Source of the DNA: Pseudomonadota bacterium
GTDB lineage: Bacteria > Pseudomonadota > Gammaproteobacteria > Steroidobacterales > Steroidobacteraceae
Length of the DNA: 64,000 nt
Direction of reading: 5' to 3'
NCBI GenBank assembly: GCA_016713725.1
Contig: JADJOO010000006.1
Span: forward strand, 1 to 64,000
In this document: one piece after another, positions 18,935 through 28,343 of the stretch
How the letters are laid out: each line of letters begins with the position of its first letter
How positions within the stretch are numbered: position 1 is the first letter of the stretch
Made by a program: the position numbers and the translations under genes
Notes under the pieces: model-generated
Told to the model about the DNA's origin: nothing
Database searches by the model: none
What the model saw: the letters and a program-made list of their open reading frames with translations, nothing else

Positions 18935-19943
18935 CGCCGATCAACTCCACTGCGCGAGCTTCCCCAGAAGCCGCTGCCTGGCGGGTAAACCTGTCCCGCT
19001 GCGTACCGCATTCCCAGTGCGCGGTCGTGGCTCAGCAGCAAGGGACCGTCGAGGTCGGCGAAATCGGATAGTCGGCCGATGATGTGCGCCGGCGCCATGC
19101 TGAGCGAAGTACCGAGCATGTTGCCCACCATGAGTCGCAGGCCACGCGCACGCGCCGCGGTGGCGAGCGCCAATGCAGCCGTCAGGCCACCGCACTTGTC
19201 GAGCTTGATGTTGATCATCTGGTAGCGCGCCCGACGACCTGGTCCAGCTCGTGCAGGTCCAGGCACGATTCATCGGCGCACAAGGGCACAGGCGATCGGT
19301 AGTTCGCGAGTGCTGCATCGCCACCGCGCGCCAGCGGCTGCTCGATCATCGTCACACCCAGTTCCCTCATGGGCGGAGCGAAACGCTGCAGCTGCTCGAA
19401 GTTCCAGGCCTGGTTCGCATCGACCACCAGGCGTGCATCGGGCCGGGCCCGGCGGATCGCAGCGATCCGCTCCACCGGCCGATCGTCGTCGAGCTTGACC
19501 TTCAGGTCCGGGCACTCGGCAGCTGTGCCGGCCTTCTTCGCCATGTCGCCCGGCTCCGCTTCGAGACCGACCGTGAAGACCGTCGTGACCGGTCCCTCGG
19601 TGACGCCGGCCATCTCCCAGGCCGAGCGGCCGGTTTGCCGAGCCTCGAGATCCCAGAGCGCACAGTCCAAGGCATTGCGTGCGCCACCGTGCGGCAGGAG
19701 ACCGAGGAGCTCCGTCCGGCTAGCGCCGCTCTCGATGCGAGCCGCAGCCGAGAGGATCTGCGCGCTCATCGATGCCGGAGTTTCATCGCAGTAGTAGACG
19801 CCCACGCCCTCGCCACGGCCCACCTCGCCGTCCTGCTCGATCTCGCAGACGACGACCCGGGTTTCCACCCAGGTCGCGCCCGTGATCCGGAAAGGGACCC
19901 GGATCGGCCAACTCTCGGTGTGCAGACTCAGTTTGCGTTTCAT
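18931..19943 (-). CDS. dgcA: DgcA-type enolase-superfamily racemase/dipeptide epimerase, frameshifted
   Basis: The N-terminal frame from 19943 shows the epimerase capping domain (ETRVVVCEIEQDGEVGRGEGVG), DLKVKLDDD with the first catalytic Lys region, VVDANQAWNFEQL and MIEQPLARGGD (metal ligands). The C-terminal frame continues INIKLDKCGGLTAAL (second catalytic Lys) and GNMLGTSLSMAPA. One indel near 19228 joins them. Known relatives are L-Ala-D/L-Glu epimerases; next to dgcN they act in D-glutamate catabolism as N-acetyl-D-glutamate racemase. The adjacent dgcN supports that reading. The frameshift is probably a sequencing error. Confidence 0.75.
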
Positions 19944-20023
19944 TCGGGGAGCAACTGCGACCTGCCCAGGAACGAGCGAGGCGCATGGATTCCGCCGGCT
20001 GGCGTCTCTCGAGGTTCCATGGC

Positions 20024-21055
20024 TTACTCCGATGCAAGCAGGCGATCGACAATGGGAGCGACACCGTCGATCAGCGGATCGGCGCAAGGCAAACCGATCC
20101 CTCGAGACAGACCCTGCAGCCAGGCATGTCGGGCATCAGGGGGCAGCGAGGAGGTATTGACACTGATGCCGACACAACGCGCGGCCGGATTGGTGATGCG
20201 AGCCTGGTCGAGGTTGCGCTCGATGATTTTCCCGATTGGGGACAGCTCGAACCCCTCGAGACCGAAGATTGACGTTCTTGCGGCGTCGTGACACAGGACC
20301 AGCGCGTCCGGCTGCGACCCGTGCAACAGTCCCAGACTTACGCCGGCATAGCTGGGATGATTCAAGGCGCCCTGCCCTTCGATCACATCCCAGTGCGCAG
20401 GGTCGTTGTCCGGTGAAAGGACCTCCGCGGCACCGGCGACAAAGTCGGAAACGACCGCATCGATGGGAATGCCGCGGCCCGCAATCATGATTCCTGTCTG
20501 ACCAGTCGCGCGAAACGTGGCCGCGACGCCGCGATTGGCCAGCTCCATATGCAGGCCCAGTGCCGTGTACTTCTTGCCTACGGCGCAGTCAGTCCCGACA
20601 GTCAGTACCCGCCGGCCGCTGCGTTTGCGGCCGGTGGCGATCGGTATGCCCTGCGGCGGTACGCGGCAGTCAATCAACACGCTGCCACCTGCAGCGGCCG
20701 CAGCAGCGAGGCCCGGCAGATTCGCCAGCCGCACGTGTAATCCCGCCGCGAGATCGATACCTGCGCGAGCCAGTCCGGCGAGTGTTTCCAGCCAGTGTCC
20801 GGGAATCATGCCCCCACGCGGCGCCACTCCAACGATCGCGGTCTTGGTACCCGCAGCGACAGCGCCGCTGATATCGAGCTCTGGCAGTCTCAGGTCAACG
20901 CCGCAGCCAGGAAGCCTCATCTGGCCGGCACAGGCCGAGCGACGCCACTGCGCGATCCCGAATCCGGTCTTAGCAGAAGCGTCGTCTTTGACGTCGCCCA
21001 CGAACAGCAGAAACGGCGGATCGAGCTGGATCTGGGTAAACGCCTTGTTAATCAT
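20024..21055 (-). CDS. dgcN: DgcN (DUF1611) D-glutamate N-acetyltransferase
   Basis: 343 residues typical of DUF1611: an N-terminal domain with PFLLFVGDVKDDASAKTGFGI and AIVGVAPRGGMIPGHW, then a P-loop-like domain with VGTDCAVGKKYTALGL, ATFRATGQTGIMIAG, DVIEGQGALNHPSYAGVSLGLLHGSQPDA and a SPIGKIIERNLDQARITN tail. Members paired with a dgcA-like racemase acetylate D-glutamate so that it can be racemised. The gene lies 80 bases upstream of dgcA in the same direction. The start lacks a good ribosome-binding site, and the N-terminus may begin a few residues later. Confidence 0.8.
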   Translation of the reverse strand: MINKAFTQIQLDPPFLLFVGDVKDDASAKTGFGIAQWRRSACAGQMRLPGCGVDLRLPELDISGAVAAGTKTAIVGVAPRGGMIPGHWLETLAGLARAGIDLAAGLHVRLANLPGLAAAAAAGGSVLIDCRVPPQGIPIATGRKRSGRRVLTVGTDCAVGKKYTALGLHMELANRGVAATFRATGQTGIMIAGRGIPIDAVVSDFVAGAAEVLSPDNDPAHWDVIEGQGALNHPSYAGVSLGLLHGSQPDALVLCHDAARTSIFGLEGFELSPIGKIIERNLDQARITNPAARCVGISVNTSSLPPDARHAWLQGLSRGIGLPCADPLIDGVAPIVDRLLASE

Positions 21056-21183
21056 TCACAGTCACATCCGTTCGGTGGTGGAATCCCGGGTACCGAGTAC
21101 AGCCGATCCATTCGCCAGACAGCGCCCGGCCATCAGGCATTCCAGCCTGCGACCGACGTCGCACGTGGCACGGTTTCAGGAAG

Positions 21184-22254
21184 TCACTGCCGGGCTGCGG
21201 CGCTGGCACGCGACCGGACGTATTCCAGCTGATGTGCCACGTGATCGGCCGCCATGACTCCGTAGTCACGTTCGATCTGATTCAGGGTCGCGTCGATGGT
21301 TTCCGCGAGCTCCTTCTGCAGGAGAACAGTGTCGATCTCGTGCACTCGCTCGTCCCGGCTAGTCTTGAATACGAGCCCGTGCCTGCTGCGAATCTCACTC
21401 GCATCGCCGGAATGCAGCACCACGTTCGACCGGTGCGTGCGCGAATAGGCGTCCATCACGAGTGCCGCCCGCGCTTCGTCGAATTGCGCCGGCAAACTGA
21501 GGCCTACGCCTTCCGTCATCATGGCAGGGGGACGTGCGCCGACGACCGCCGCATTCCACGCTTCATGCGCCTTGCGGAATGCCGCCCCGTCGTGAGCGGC
21601 CGGCCAGGTGGTGATACCGAGGCTGCTCGCGAAGCGCGCAGTCGCTTCCGCGCCCGCGATGCGCTCAAGCAGGGCGAAGGTCGCCGGTACCGACGCCGAT
21701 ATCCCTGAGGTCGTTACGACATTCTCGTCGAACACGTAGCGTCGATCGTCACGCCACGTGGTCGCGGGAAACTGGCGGCGCAGCTCGGGCAATGAGTACC
21801 AGTGGGCAGTCGCCGTGCGATCCTGCAGCAGTCCCGCCTGCGCCAGCACCTTGGCTCCGTCACAGATACTCATGATGACGGCGCCCTTCGAGTGCTGAGC
21901 GCGCAGCCACGAGATGAGGGCCGCGGAATCGGGATCGACCACGGCCGGCACGATCACGTAGTCCGCACCGCGGGGATACGCCACATCGAAAGCCGCCACG
22001 GTGCCCGGCAGCTCCGCCAGCCCCGGGGCCGGGCGGAAGGTGACGGGTCCCTCCGCCAACGCAACCGCGTGAACGTCGGCGAGCCCGGAATCGGTGAGGA
22101 CGCCGAAGGGGACGAGGAAGTCCGTCACCTCGGTGCCTGCATTGTAGGCAATGACAGCGACGACGGGCCTGGGAGCCGCGGCCTCTTCCCCAAGCGCGGT
22201 GGTTGTGAAGCCCAGACAGAGCGTGACGGCAACGAGCCCGGTGAAATATCTCAT
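21184..22254 (-). CDS. Exported DJ-1/PfpI family protein with C-terminal extension
   Basis: About 356 residues from the ATG at 22254, with signal peptide YFTGLVAVTLCLGFTTTALGEE. The DJ-1/PfpI domain shows VVAVIAYNAGTEVTDFLVPFGVL, a PGG-less loop, the elbow VIMSICDGAKVLAQAG with its nucleophile Cys, and TAHWYSLPEL. A C-terminal region of about 110 residues (YSRTHRSNVVLHSGDASEIRSRHG...) is not part of the usual domain. Extracytoplasmic members like this lie near GlxA-type regulators, as here, where the regulator gene starts 66 bases away divergently. Function unknown. Confidence 0.75.
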   Translation of the reverse strand: MRYFTGLVAVTLCLGFTTTALGEEAAAPRPVVAVIAYNAGTEVTDFLVPFGVLTDSGLADVHAVALAEGPVTFRPAPGLAELPGTVAAFDVAYPRGADYVIVPAVVDPDSAALISWLRAQHSKGAVIMSICDGAKVLAQAGLLQDRTATAHWYSLPELRRQFPATTWRDDRRYVFDENVVTTSGISASVPATFALLERIAGAEATARFASSLGITTWPAAHDGAAFRKAHEAWNAAVVGARPPAMMTEGVGLSLPAQFDEARAALVMDAYSRTHRSNVVLHSGDASEIRSRHGLVFKTSRDERVHEIDTVLLQKELAETIDATLNQIERDYGVMAADHVAHQLEYVRSRASAAARQ

Positions 22255-22286
22255 GGCCGAGATGCTAAGATTTGCCGCTAGATCCG

Positions 22287-22325
22287 AAAGGACACAAAAG
22301 CCGCGGTTCCAGCCATCCATGTCGA
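22287..22325 (-). repeat. Dispersed ~38-bp repeat, copy 2
   Basis: Nearly identical to copy 1 over about 38 bp (shared core GCCGCGGTTCCAGCCATC). It lies between the divergent exported DJ-1 gene and the GlxA-type regulator, and the proposed regulator ATG falls inside it. That position would suit an operator bound by the regulator, but this is inference. Confidence 0.6.
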
Positions 22326-23338
22326 CAGTCGCACTTCCCTCCGTCCAAGCTGACGTCATTCCTGAGCGCCGATCACGCGTCGTAGTGCTGTTCGCCTACG
22401 ACGAGTGCCAGTCGCTCGACGTCACCGGGCCGCTCGAAGTGTTCAGCATCGCGAATCGCTACTGCGAGCCCGGGCATTTGCCATATCGAATCGTCATCGT
22501 TTCGTGCGCTGGAGGCCCGATTCGCAGCAATTCGGGTTTACAGATCGCAGACACCACCGCCATTGCGGACGCGCCCCCCGACGTGGACACGGTGCTCGTC
22601 GTGGGTGGCAGCGAGTGTGGTCGGGAGCGGACGGCAAGAGAACCCGAGGTGCTCGAGTGGTTGCGCGGGACGAGTCACCAGGTGCGCCGCTATGGCAGTG
22701 TCTGTACCGGTGCGTTCCTGCTTGGCGCCGCCGGCCTGCTCGACGGCCGCCGGGTCACAACCCACTGGAACTCCTGCGCCGAGCTCAGCGCGATGTATCC
22801 GGCTGCGAGCGTGATCGCCAACGCGATCTACGTCGAAGACGGACCGCTTTACACGTCGGCGGGCATAACCGCCGCCATGGACCTAGCGCTGCTTCTCGTG
22901 GAAGCTGACCTCGGCCGCAAGGTCGCGCTGCAGGTGGCGCGTCACCTGGTGGTGTTCCTGCGGCGGTCGGGCGGCCAATCGCAGTTCAGCACGATGCTGG
23001 CCGCGCAGGCTCGCGCTTCTCACCGCTTGCGCGACCTGTTGACATGGATTGCCGAAAACCCCAAGGGTGATTTGCGCGTCTCCGAGCTGGCCGCCCGTGT
23101 GAACATGAGTGAACGAAATTTCACGCGTCGTTTCCGCAACGACACTGGCATGACCCCGGCCGAGTTCGTTGAGTCTGCGCGACTGGATCGCGCACGCCAG
23201 CTGTTGGAGGAAACCGACTGGCCAGTCTGTAAGCTCGCGCAGCAATCCGGATTCGGTTCAGTCGACGGGCTGGAGCGCACATTCGTGCGCAGGCTCGAGA
23301 CCACGCCGAGAGAGTATCGAAGACGGTTCACACGCTGA
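22320..23338 (+). CDS. GlxA-type AraC-family transcriptional regulator
   Basis: About 339 residues. The N-terminal DJ-1/PfpI-like sensor domain has VVVLFAYDECQSLDVTGPLEVF, GSVCTGAFLLGAAGLLDGRRVTTHW and TSAGITAAMDLALLLVEADLG. The C-terminal AraC/XylS double HTH has LRVSELAARVNMSERNFTRRF and ARQLLEETDWPVCKLAQQSGFGSVDGLERTFVR, ending PREYRRRF. Regulators of this type respond to nitrogenous metabolites. It is the only regulator seen in the 4-30 kb locus and is central and divergent, so it is the best candidate to control it. Start uncertain: no Shine-Dalgarno, and the ATG lies in a repeat. Confidence 0.85.
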
Positions 23339-23426
23339 GCTTGCGCTGCGAGTCGGCTGGACCCGGAACAAGGCCAAGCCACCCCGTTCCGGCATCCGTC
23401 CGACGCTGCGCTGGGCCCCGTGACCG

Positions 23427-24818
23427 CTAAGCGGTACCGGGCTTCTTCAGCCGCAGGTAGCTAAATCCCAGCAGGGCGAACCAGATCGGCGCCACGTAGA
23501 GAGCCACGCGGGTTCCCGGCGCCAGGCCCAGCATCGCCGTCACGACCAGCAGGAACGCGATCACCAGCCAGTTGACGATCGGCCACCCGGGCATGCGGTA
23601 GGACACCCCGGCCGCGTGCCCCTGCTGCACGCGCGCGCGATAGTTGCGGTGCGCGAGCATGATTATCACCCAGGTCCACAGCGTCCCGATCAGCGCGATG
23701 CTGGTCACCCAGATGAATACCTCTTCCGGCACCACGTAGTTGAGTGCGACACCGATCAGCATCACGGCTGCCGAGACATGGATGCCGGTCGCGGGCACGA
23801 GCCGGATGTTGAGCACGCCGAAGGCTCGCGGCGCCTGCCGACGCAGCGCCAGCGTGTAGAGCATGCGACCCGTGCTGTAGAGGCCGCTGTTGCACGACGA
23901 TGCCGCGGCCGTGATTACGACCAGGTTCATCACATGCGACGCGCCGGGCACGCCGAACTTGTCGAACACGAGCACGAACGGACTCAGGGTCGGGCTCAGC
24001 TGGTGCCATGGCACCAGCGCCATTACGATGACGAGCGCGCCGATGTAGAAGATCAGGATGCGGTAGATCACGCTGTTGGTTGCACGCGGCAACATCACCG
24101 TCGGATTCTCCGCTTCGCCAGCGGTCACGCCTATCAGCTCCACGCCGGCGTAGGCGAACATCACCATCTGCAGCGTCAGCAGCACGCCCAGGATGCCGAA
24201 CGGCAGGAAGCCGCCCTGCGTCCAGAGGTTGGAGAAGCTCGCGGTACGGCCCAGTTCGCCGATGTCGAAGACGATGACCGCAAGACCGCCCAGGATCAGC
24301 GCGACGATGGTCAGCACCTTGACCAGCGCGAACCAGAACTCCAGTTCGCCGAACACCCGCACGACCAGCAGGTTCGACCCATACAGCATCACCAGCGCAA
24401 TCAACGCCGGGACCCATTGCGGAATGTCCGGAAACCAGAAGTGAAAGTAGATGCCGATCGCGGTGAGCTCGGCCATGCCGGTGACCACCCACATGAACCA
24501 GTAGGACCAGCCAGTTAGAAAACCCGCGAACGGGCTGATGAACTCATCGGCGTAACTTGCAAACGATCCGGCCACCGGCCGGTACGTCAGCAGCTCCCCA
24601 AGCGCGCGCATGATGAAGAAGATCACCGCCCCGCCGACGCCGTAGGCGAGCAGCAGGCCGGGGCCGGCGCTTTGGATCGCACGCGCAGAGCCCAGGAACA
24701 GGCCGACACCAATCGTGCCGCCAATCGCGATCAGCTGGATGTGCCGGGCACGCAGGCTACGTGCCAGGCCCCCTTCGCTTCCGTGGGTCGGAGCCTGGGT
24801 GTTTTCGACTGCGGACAT
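23427..24818 (-). CDS. CycA/AAT-type amino-acid permease (APC superfamily)
   Basis: 463 residues with about 12 hydrophobic helices. The first helix carries the APC signature IQLIAIGGTIGVGLFLGSARAIQSAGPG, followed by RPVAGSFASYADEFISPFAGFLTGWSYW and EAENPTVMLPRATNSVIYRI, all typical of the amino-acid transporter family that includes D-Ser/D-Ala/Gly carrier CycA and GABA permease. It lies in the inner membrane and would import amino acids by proton symport. In this D-amino-acid locus a CycA-like specificity is likely but not provable from sequence. Confidence 0.85.
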   Translation of the reverse strand: MSAVENTQAPTHGSEGGLARSLRARHIQLIAIGGTIGVGLFLGSARAIQSAGPGLLLAYGVGGAVIFFIMRALGELLTYRPVAGSFASYADEFISPFAGFLTGWSYWFMWVVTGMAELTAIGIYFHFWFPDIPQWVPALIALVMLYGSNLLVVRVFGELEFWFALVKVLTIVALILGGLAVIVFDIGELGRTASFSNLWTQGGFLPFGILGVLLTLQMVMFAYAGVELIGVTAGEAENPTVMLPRATNSVIYRILIFYIGALVIVMALVPWHQLSPTLSPFVLVFDKFGVPGASHVMNLVVITAAASSCNSGLYSTGRMLYTLALRRQAPRAFGVLNIRLVPATGIHVSAAVMLIGVALNYVVPEEVFIWVTSIALIGTLWTWVIIMLAHRNYRARVQQGHAAGVSYRMPGWPIVNWLVIAFLLVVTAMLGLAPGTRVALYVAPIWFALLGFSYLRLKKPGTA

Positions 24819-24835
24819 CGTTTACTCCGGGTGCG

Positions 24836-26065
24836 CTATCGCTTCTGTTGCAGCGACTCGAGCGCTGACCTGGCTTCTTCGTTATCGGGATTCAGCCGAA
24901 GCGCTTCGCCAAGGTGGACGCGTGCCCGCTGCATCTCGCCCGTCGCCAGCTCGAGGCTCGCTAAACTGCTGAGCGCATGGGACGACGTTGAATAGTTGGC
25001 AACATTCAGCATTGCGTACTCCATCGCGAGCTTGGCGTCGTGCAGGAAGCCGTAGGCTCCCTGCCCGAATCGATCCACCAACTGCTCCGGCGGCAGCACT
25101 TCGTAGCCGAGTCGTTCGGAGATCTTTCTGAAGTGAGCCACCAGCTCGGCCGTGTTGTCCTTCAGCGCGAACTCGTCGCCGACCTTGTACCCGTCGAACA
25201 CGTACAGCAGTCCGTTGTAGAGCGCGGGCAGCGGTACCGTCCCGTGATCCTCTCCGGCGAAGTGCCGCAGCGTCACGTCGAGGCCCTGCAGCTTCCTGCC
25301 CTGCAACAGCTCGGCGAATCGCATGTTGGTGACGATCATCGAGCTGCCGTCGTATTCACCGGTGGTCCGGTGGTCGCCTAGCGCCATGAAGACCCGGGTC
25401 CCACGATCGGGGACGTCGACGGGACCCTGCTTTACCCGCTTGACCATGAACTGGTCCTGCCACCACAGGCTCGAATCGATCGCGATCAGGCCCTGGTACA
25501 ACCCAGGCTGCGTCAGCAGGCTGTGCAGCACCGTCAGTCCGCCGAAGGAATGCCCGACGAGCGTCCGATGAGGGGCGGTGCGGTAGTCGGCCTCGATCTT
25601 CGGTATCAACTCCCTTTCCAGGAACTGGAGAAACCGGTCTCCGCCACCGGTGGTCCCGAACGCGGCATTCACCTTGCCGCTGATGTCGATGTTTGAAGGG
25701 GTTGGCGTCAGGTCTCGCGTGCGGTTCGTATTGACGACAGCGACCACGATCTGCTGCGGGATCTGGCTGTTGGCCTCGCTCATGAAGTGAACGAGCCCGG
25801 CGGCCGCGTTGAAGTACTCCTCGCCGTCGAGCAGGTACATCACCGGATAGCGCACCTTGGCGTAGAGCCGATCGTGGTACGGAGCCGGCAGATACACGAT
25901 GTATTCGCGCTTCTCCTGGAGGATCGCGGACTCGATCGAGAACTTGCGCCCGATGACGATTTCGTTCTTCTCCGCCCCGCCGGCCCGGGCGTCCGTCGAA
26001 AAGAACGCCAGGGCCGAAGCAAGGAGCGTTGCAATTCTCGTCGTTGTGGCGGGCAGGTGGCTCAT
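24836..26065 (-). CDS. Secreted IroE/esterase-D type alpha/beta hydrolase with TPR tail
   Basis: The start at 26065 gives a standard signal peptide (MSHLPATTTRIATLLASALAFFSTDARA); an ATG at 26095, just after the TonB receptor stop, is possible. The enzyme has EYIVYLPAPYHDRLYAKVRYPVMYLLDGEEYF, nucleophile elbow GHSFGG, LWWQDQ and late His FAGEDHGTVPLP, matching the esterase family near siderophore esterase IroE and related ferri-siderophore or ester hydrolases. A C-terminal TPR-like segment (ASLELATGEMQRARVHLGEALRLNPDNEEA) follows. It is co-directional with the receptors, so it may act on imported ligands. Confidence 0.8.
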   Translation of the reverse strand: MSHLPATTTRIATLLASALAFFSTDARAGGAEKNEIVIGRKFSIESAILQEKREYIVYLPAPYHDRLYAKVRYPVMYLLDGEEYFNAAAGLVHFMSEANSQIPQQIVVAVVNTNRTRDLTPTPSNIDISGKVNAAFGTTGGGDRFLQFLERELIPKIEADYRTAPHRTLVGHSFGGLTVLHSLLTQPGLYQGLIAIDSSLWWQDQFMVKRVKQGPVDVPDRGTRVFMALGDHRTTGEYDGSSMIVTNMRFAELLQGRKLQGLDVTLRHFAGEDHGTVPLPALYNGLLYVFDGYKVGDEFALKDNTAELVAHFRKISERLGYEVLPPEQLVDRFGQGAYGFLHDAKLAMEYAMLNVANYSTSSHALSSLASLELATGEMQRARVHLGEALRLNPDNEEARSALESLQQKR

Positions 26066-26097
26066 GGCGATTCCCGGGGTCGCGTCGATGCCCATAC

Positions 26098-28254
26098 TCA
26101 CCACGCGTAACTGAGGTTCGCCCCCACCGTGCGCGGCACGATGTGGGTGAAGCCGTAGGTCGGCGATGCGTCCAGCCCGCCGCCCAGCACTCCACGCTTG
26201 TCGGTCAGGTTGTTGACGAAGAAGTTGACCGCCCAGGAATCGTGCCTCACCCCCGCGCGCAGGTCCGACTTGGTATAGGCGGGATATTCCTGTCGCTCGG
26301 GAGCCGCCCTGAAGTAACCCACGCGGTCGCCGACGTAGCTCAGCGTTCCACCGACGAAGCCGTTCATCCCGTTCGCGAGCGGAAATTCCTTCTCGAGCGA
26401 CAGGCTGCCGGAGAACTCGGTGCTGTACGGCAGTCGGTCGCCAGCGACTCCGACATTCGACGCGCCGGCGGGGAACGGCTCCGTCAGCTCGGCATTGCCC
26501 CAGGAGACCCAGCCCGCGACCTTCAAGCCCTCGACGGGTGTCGATTCGACCGAGAGCTCGACGCCTCGCTCTTGGCATCGCTGCCGTTGGTGAAGTAGCC
26601 GATTCCGAGCGAATCGAACACGATCATCTGGATGTCCGTCCAGTCGATGCGGAAGACCGAGGCATCGAAGGAAAGCCTGCGGTCGAGCAGGACACCCCTT
26701 CGCACCGATCTCGTAGTTCTTGGTCTTGTCGGGTGAGGACGACGGCGGTGCGCCTTCGGCCAGGTTCCCGTTGGGCAGCCCCGCCCGATACCCCGAGGCC
26801 AACCGCGCATACACCATGAGATCCGGCGTCACCTTGAACCGTGGCGTCAGCAGGTAGGTGAAAGCGTCATCAGTGGTGTCGAGTCGATCGTCGACCACCG
26901 TGCCTCCGCCCACGAGTGGCCCCGACGCGTGGCCCCAGGTCTCCTGCTCGATCGTGGTCTGGCGCCCGCCGAATTGCACGTCGAACCGGTCCGTGACTTG
27001 GACCGTGAGGTTGGTGAACACCGCGCGCTCGGTGAACGTGCTCACACTCAGGCCGTCGTACCAGAGTCCCGCCACCTCCCCGGTGTCGGCATCCTGCGCC
27101 AGCAGGACCTGCGCCGTGTCACTCTTCTCGTGGGTGTAGAACCCGCCGATCAGCCACTCGAGTCTCTCGCCGAGCGGAACCGCGAGCCGCAGTTCCTGCG
27201 TGAACTTCTCGGTCCGAATGTCGTCGAGCAACGGAGTTCCAGTCACGCCGAACACGGACTCGGTCAGCTCGGAGAACGGAACCAGGTCGATGGAATCGGA
27301 GAACTCGTTTGTGTTGTAACCGGTGACGGAGGTGAGCTCCGTGCGCCCGAGCCCGGCGACCAGGTTCGCCGTGAGGGCCGTCACCTCTTTCTCAAGCCAT
27401 CCGGACTTGATCAGCAGGTCCTGTTCCAGGTCACCGAAGCCCGGCAGGTCGTCGGACCGGGCCAGCCCGTCCGTCCGGCTGCTCTGATGCAGCACGTTGA
27501 GCTTGATCGAGAACCGATCGGAGGGCTCCCACAGGCCGGCGACATGCCCGCCCTCGAAATTTCCCGTGTTGAGTCCCTTCTCGTTGCGCACGGGATTGTC
27601 GACGTAACCCGGATCGCGACGCGTGAAGGCATTCGCGCGGATGGCGAACGTCTCGCTCAGCGGAACGTTGATCGCTCCGCTCAGGTTGTACCCCAGGTCG
27701 TCGCCGTCGTATACGGTGCTCATGCCGGCCTGTACGCGACCGCTGAAGCCGGAGACCGACGGGTCGATCGTCACGTAGTTGAGCAGTCCGCCCATGCTGC
27801 TTGCGCCATAGAGCGCGCCTTGCGGCCCACGCAGCACTTCGACACGCGCCAGCTCGCTCGGGTCGATGTCCGGCACCAGCGCACCGAGCGCGAGATTGGT
27901 GGACGCCCCGAACGGAGCGCCGTCCATGACCACACCGACGGTCGGATTCGTATAGCCGCTGGTGATTCCGCGGATCGAGATCATCGGTACGCCGCGACCG
28001 TCGCCGACCGTCAGGGTCAGACCGGGGATCTGGCTGAAGTACTCCTCCAGCCGCAGCTGGTTGCTGGCGACCAGCGAATCCGCCGCGATCGACGTCACCG
28101 GCACCGGCACGTCCAGCAGGCGCTCATCGCGCTTCTGCGCAGTGACGATGATCTCTTCGAGGCCGGAAGCGGCTTCGGTTGACGCAGCGGAGACTGCGGC
28201 GGCCGGCCCGATGATCGACACCGATGCAACGGCGACGACTGAACTCAAGCGCAT
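26098..28254 (-). CDS. TonB-dependent outer-membrane receptor (second)
   Basis: About 718 residues. A signal peptide (VVAVASVSIIGPAAAVSAAS) is followed by the EEIIVTAQKR motif, the plug (VPVPVTSIAADSL, RGITSGYTNPTVGVVMDG, ARVEVLRGPQGALYGASSMGG) and a long barrel ending in aromatic ..NLSYAW. Two compensating indels near 26700 and 26578 scramble about 40 residues of barrel, where another frame keeps SFDASVFRIDWTDIQM. The start is placed at 28254 by the signal peptide; an ATG at 28344 overlapping the upstream receptor stop would add 30 residues. Ligand unknown; likely peptides or chelates. Confidence 0.85.
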   Translation of the reverse strand: MRLSSVVAVASVSIIGPAAAVSAASTEAASGLEEIIVTAQKRDERLLDVPVPVTSIAADSLVASNQLRLEEYFSQIPGLTLTVGDGRGVPMISIRGITSGYTNPTVGVVMDGAPFGASTNLALGALVPDIDPSELARVEVLRGPQGALYGASSMGGLLNYVTIDPSVSGFSGRVQAGMSTVYDGDDLGYNLSGAINVPLSETFAIRANAFTRRDPGYVDNPVRNEKGLNTGNFEGGHVAGLWEPSDRFSIKLNVLHQSSRTDGLARSDDLPGFGDLEQDLLIKSGWLEKEVTALTANLVAGLGRTELTSVTGYNTNEFSDSIDLVPFSELTESVFGVTGTPLLDDIRTEKFTQELRLAVPLGERLEWLIGGFYTHEKSDTAQVLLAQDADTGEVAGLWYDGLSVSTFTERAVFTNLTVQVTDRFDVQFGGRQTTIEQETWGHASGPLVGGGTVVDDRLDTTDDAFTYLLTPRFKVTPDLMVYARLASGYRAGLPNGNLAEGAPPSSSPDKTKNYEIGAKGCPARPQAFLRCLGLPHRLDGHPDDRVRFARNRLLHQRQRCQERGVELSVESTPVEGLKVAGWVSWGNAELTEPFPAGASNVGVAGDRLPYSTEFSGSLSLEKEFPLANGMNGFVGGTLSYVGDRVGYFRAAPERQEYPAYTKSDLRAGVRHDSWAVNFFVNNLTDKRGVLGGGLDASPTYGFTHIVPRTVGANLSYAW

Positions 28255-28343
28255 GAGAAACCCCCTGCCTCCATTGAGGCTCGCGATGGCTGTCGTCACG
28301 AAGTGCGACGGGTCTGTTTGTTCCAGGAGTGCGTCTTCCGACA

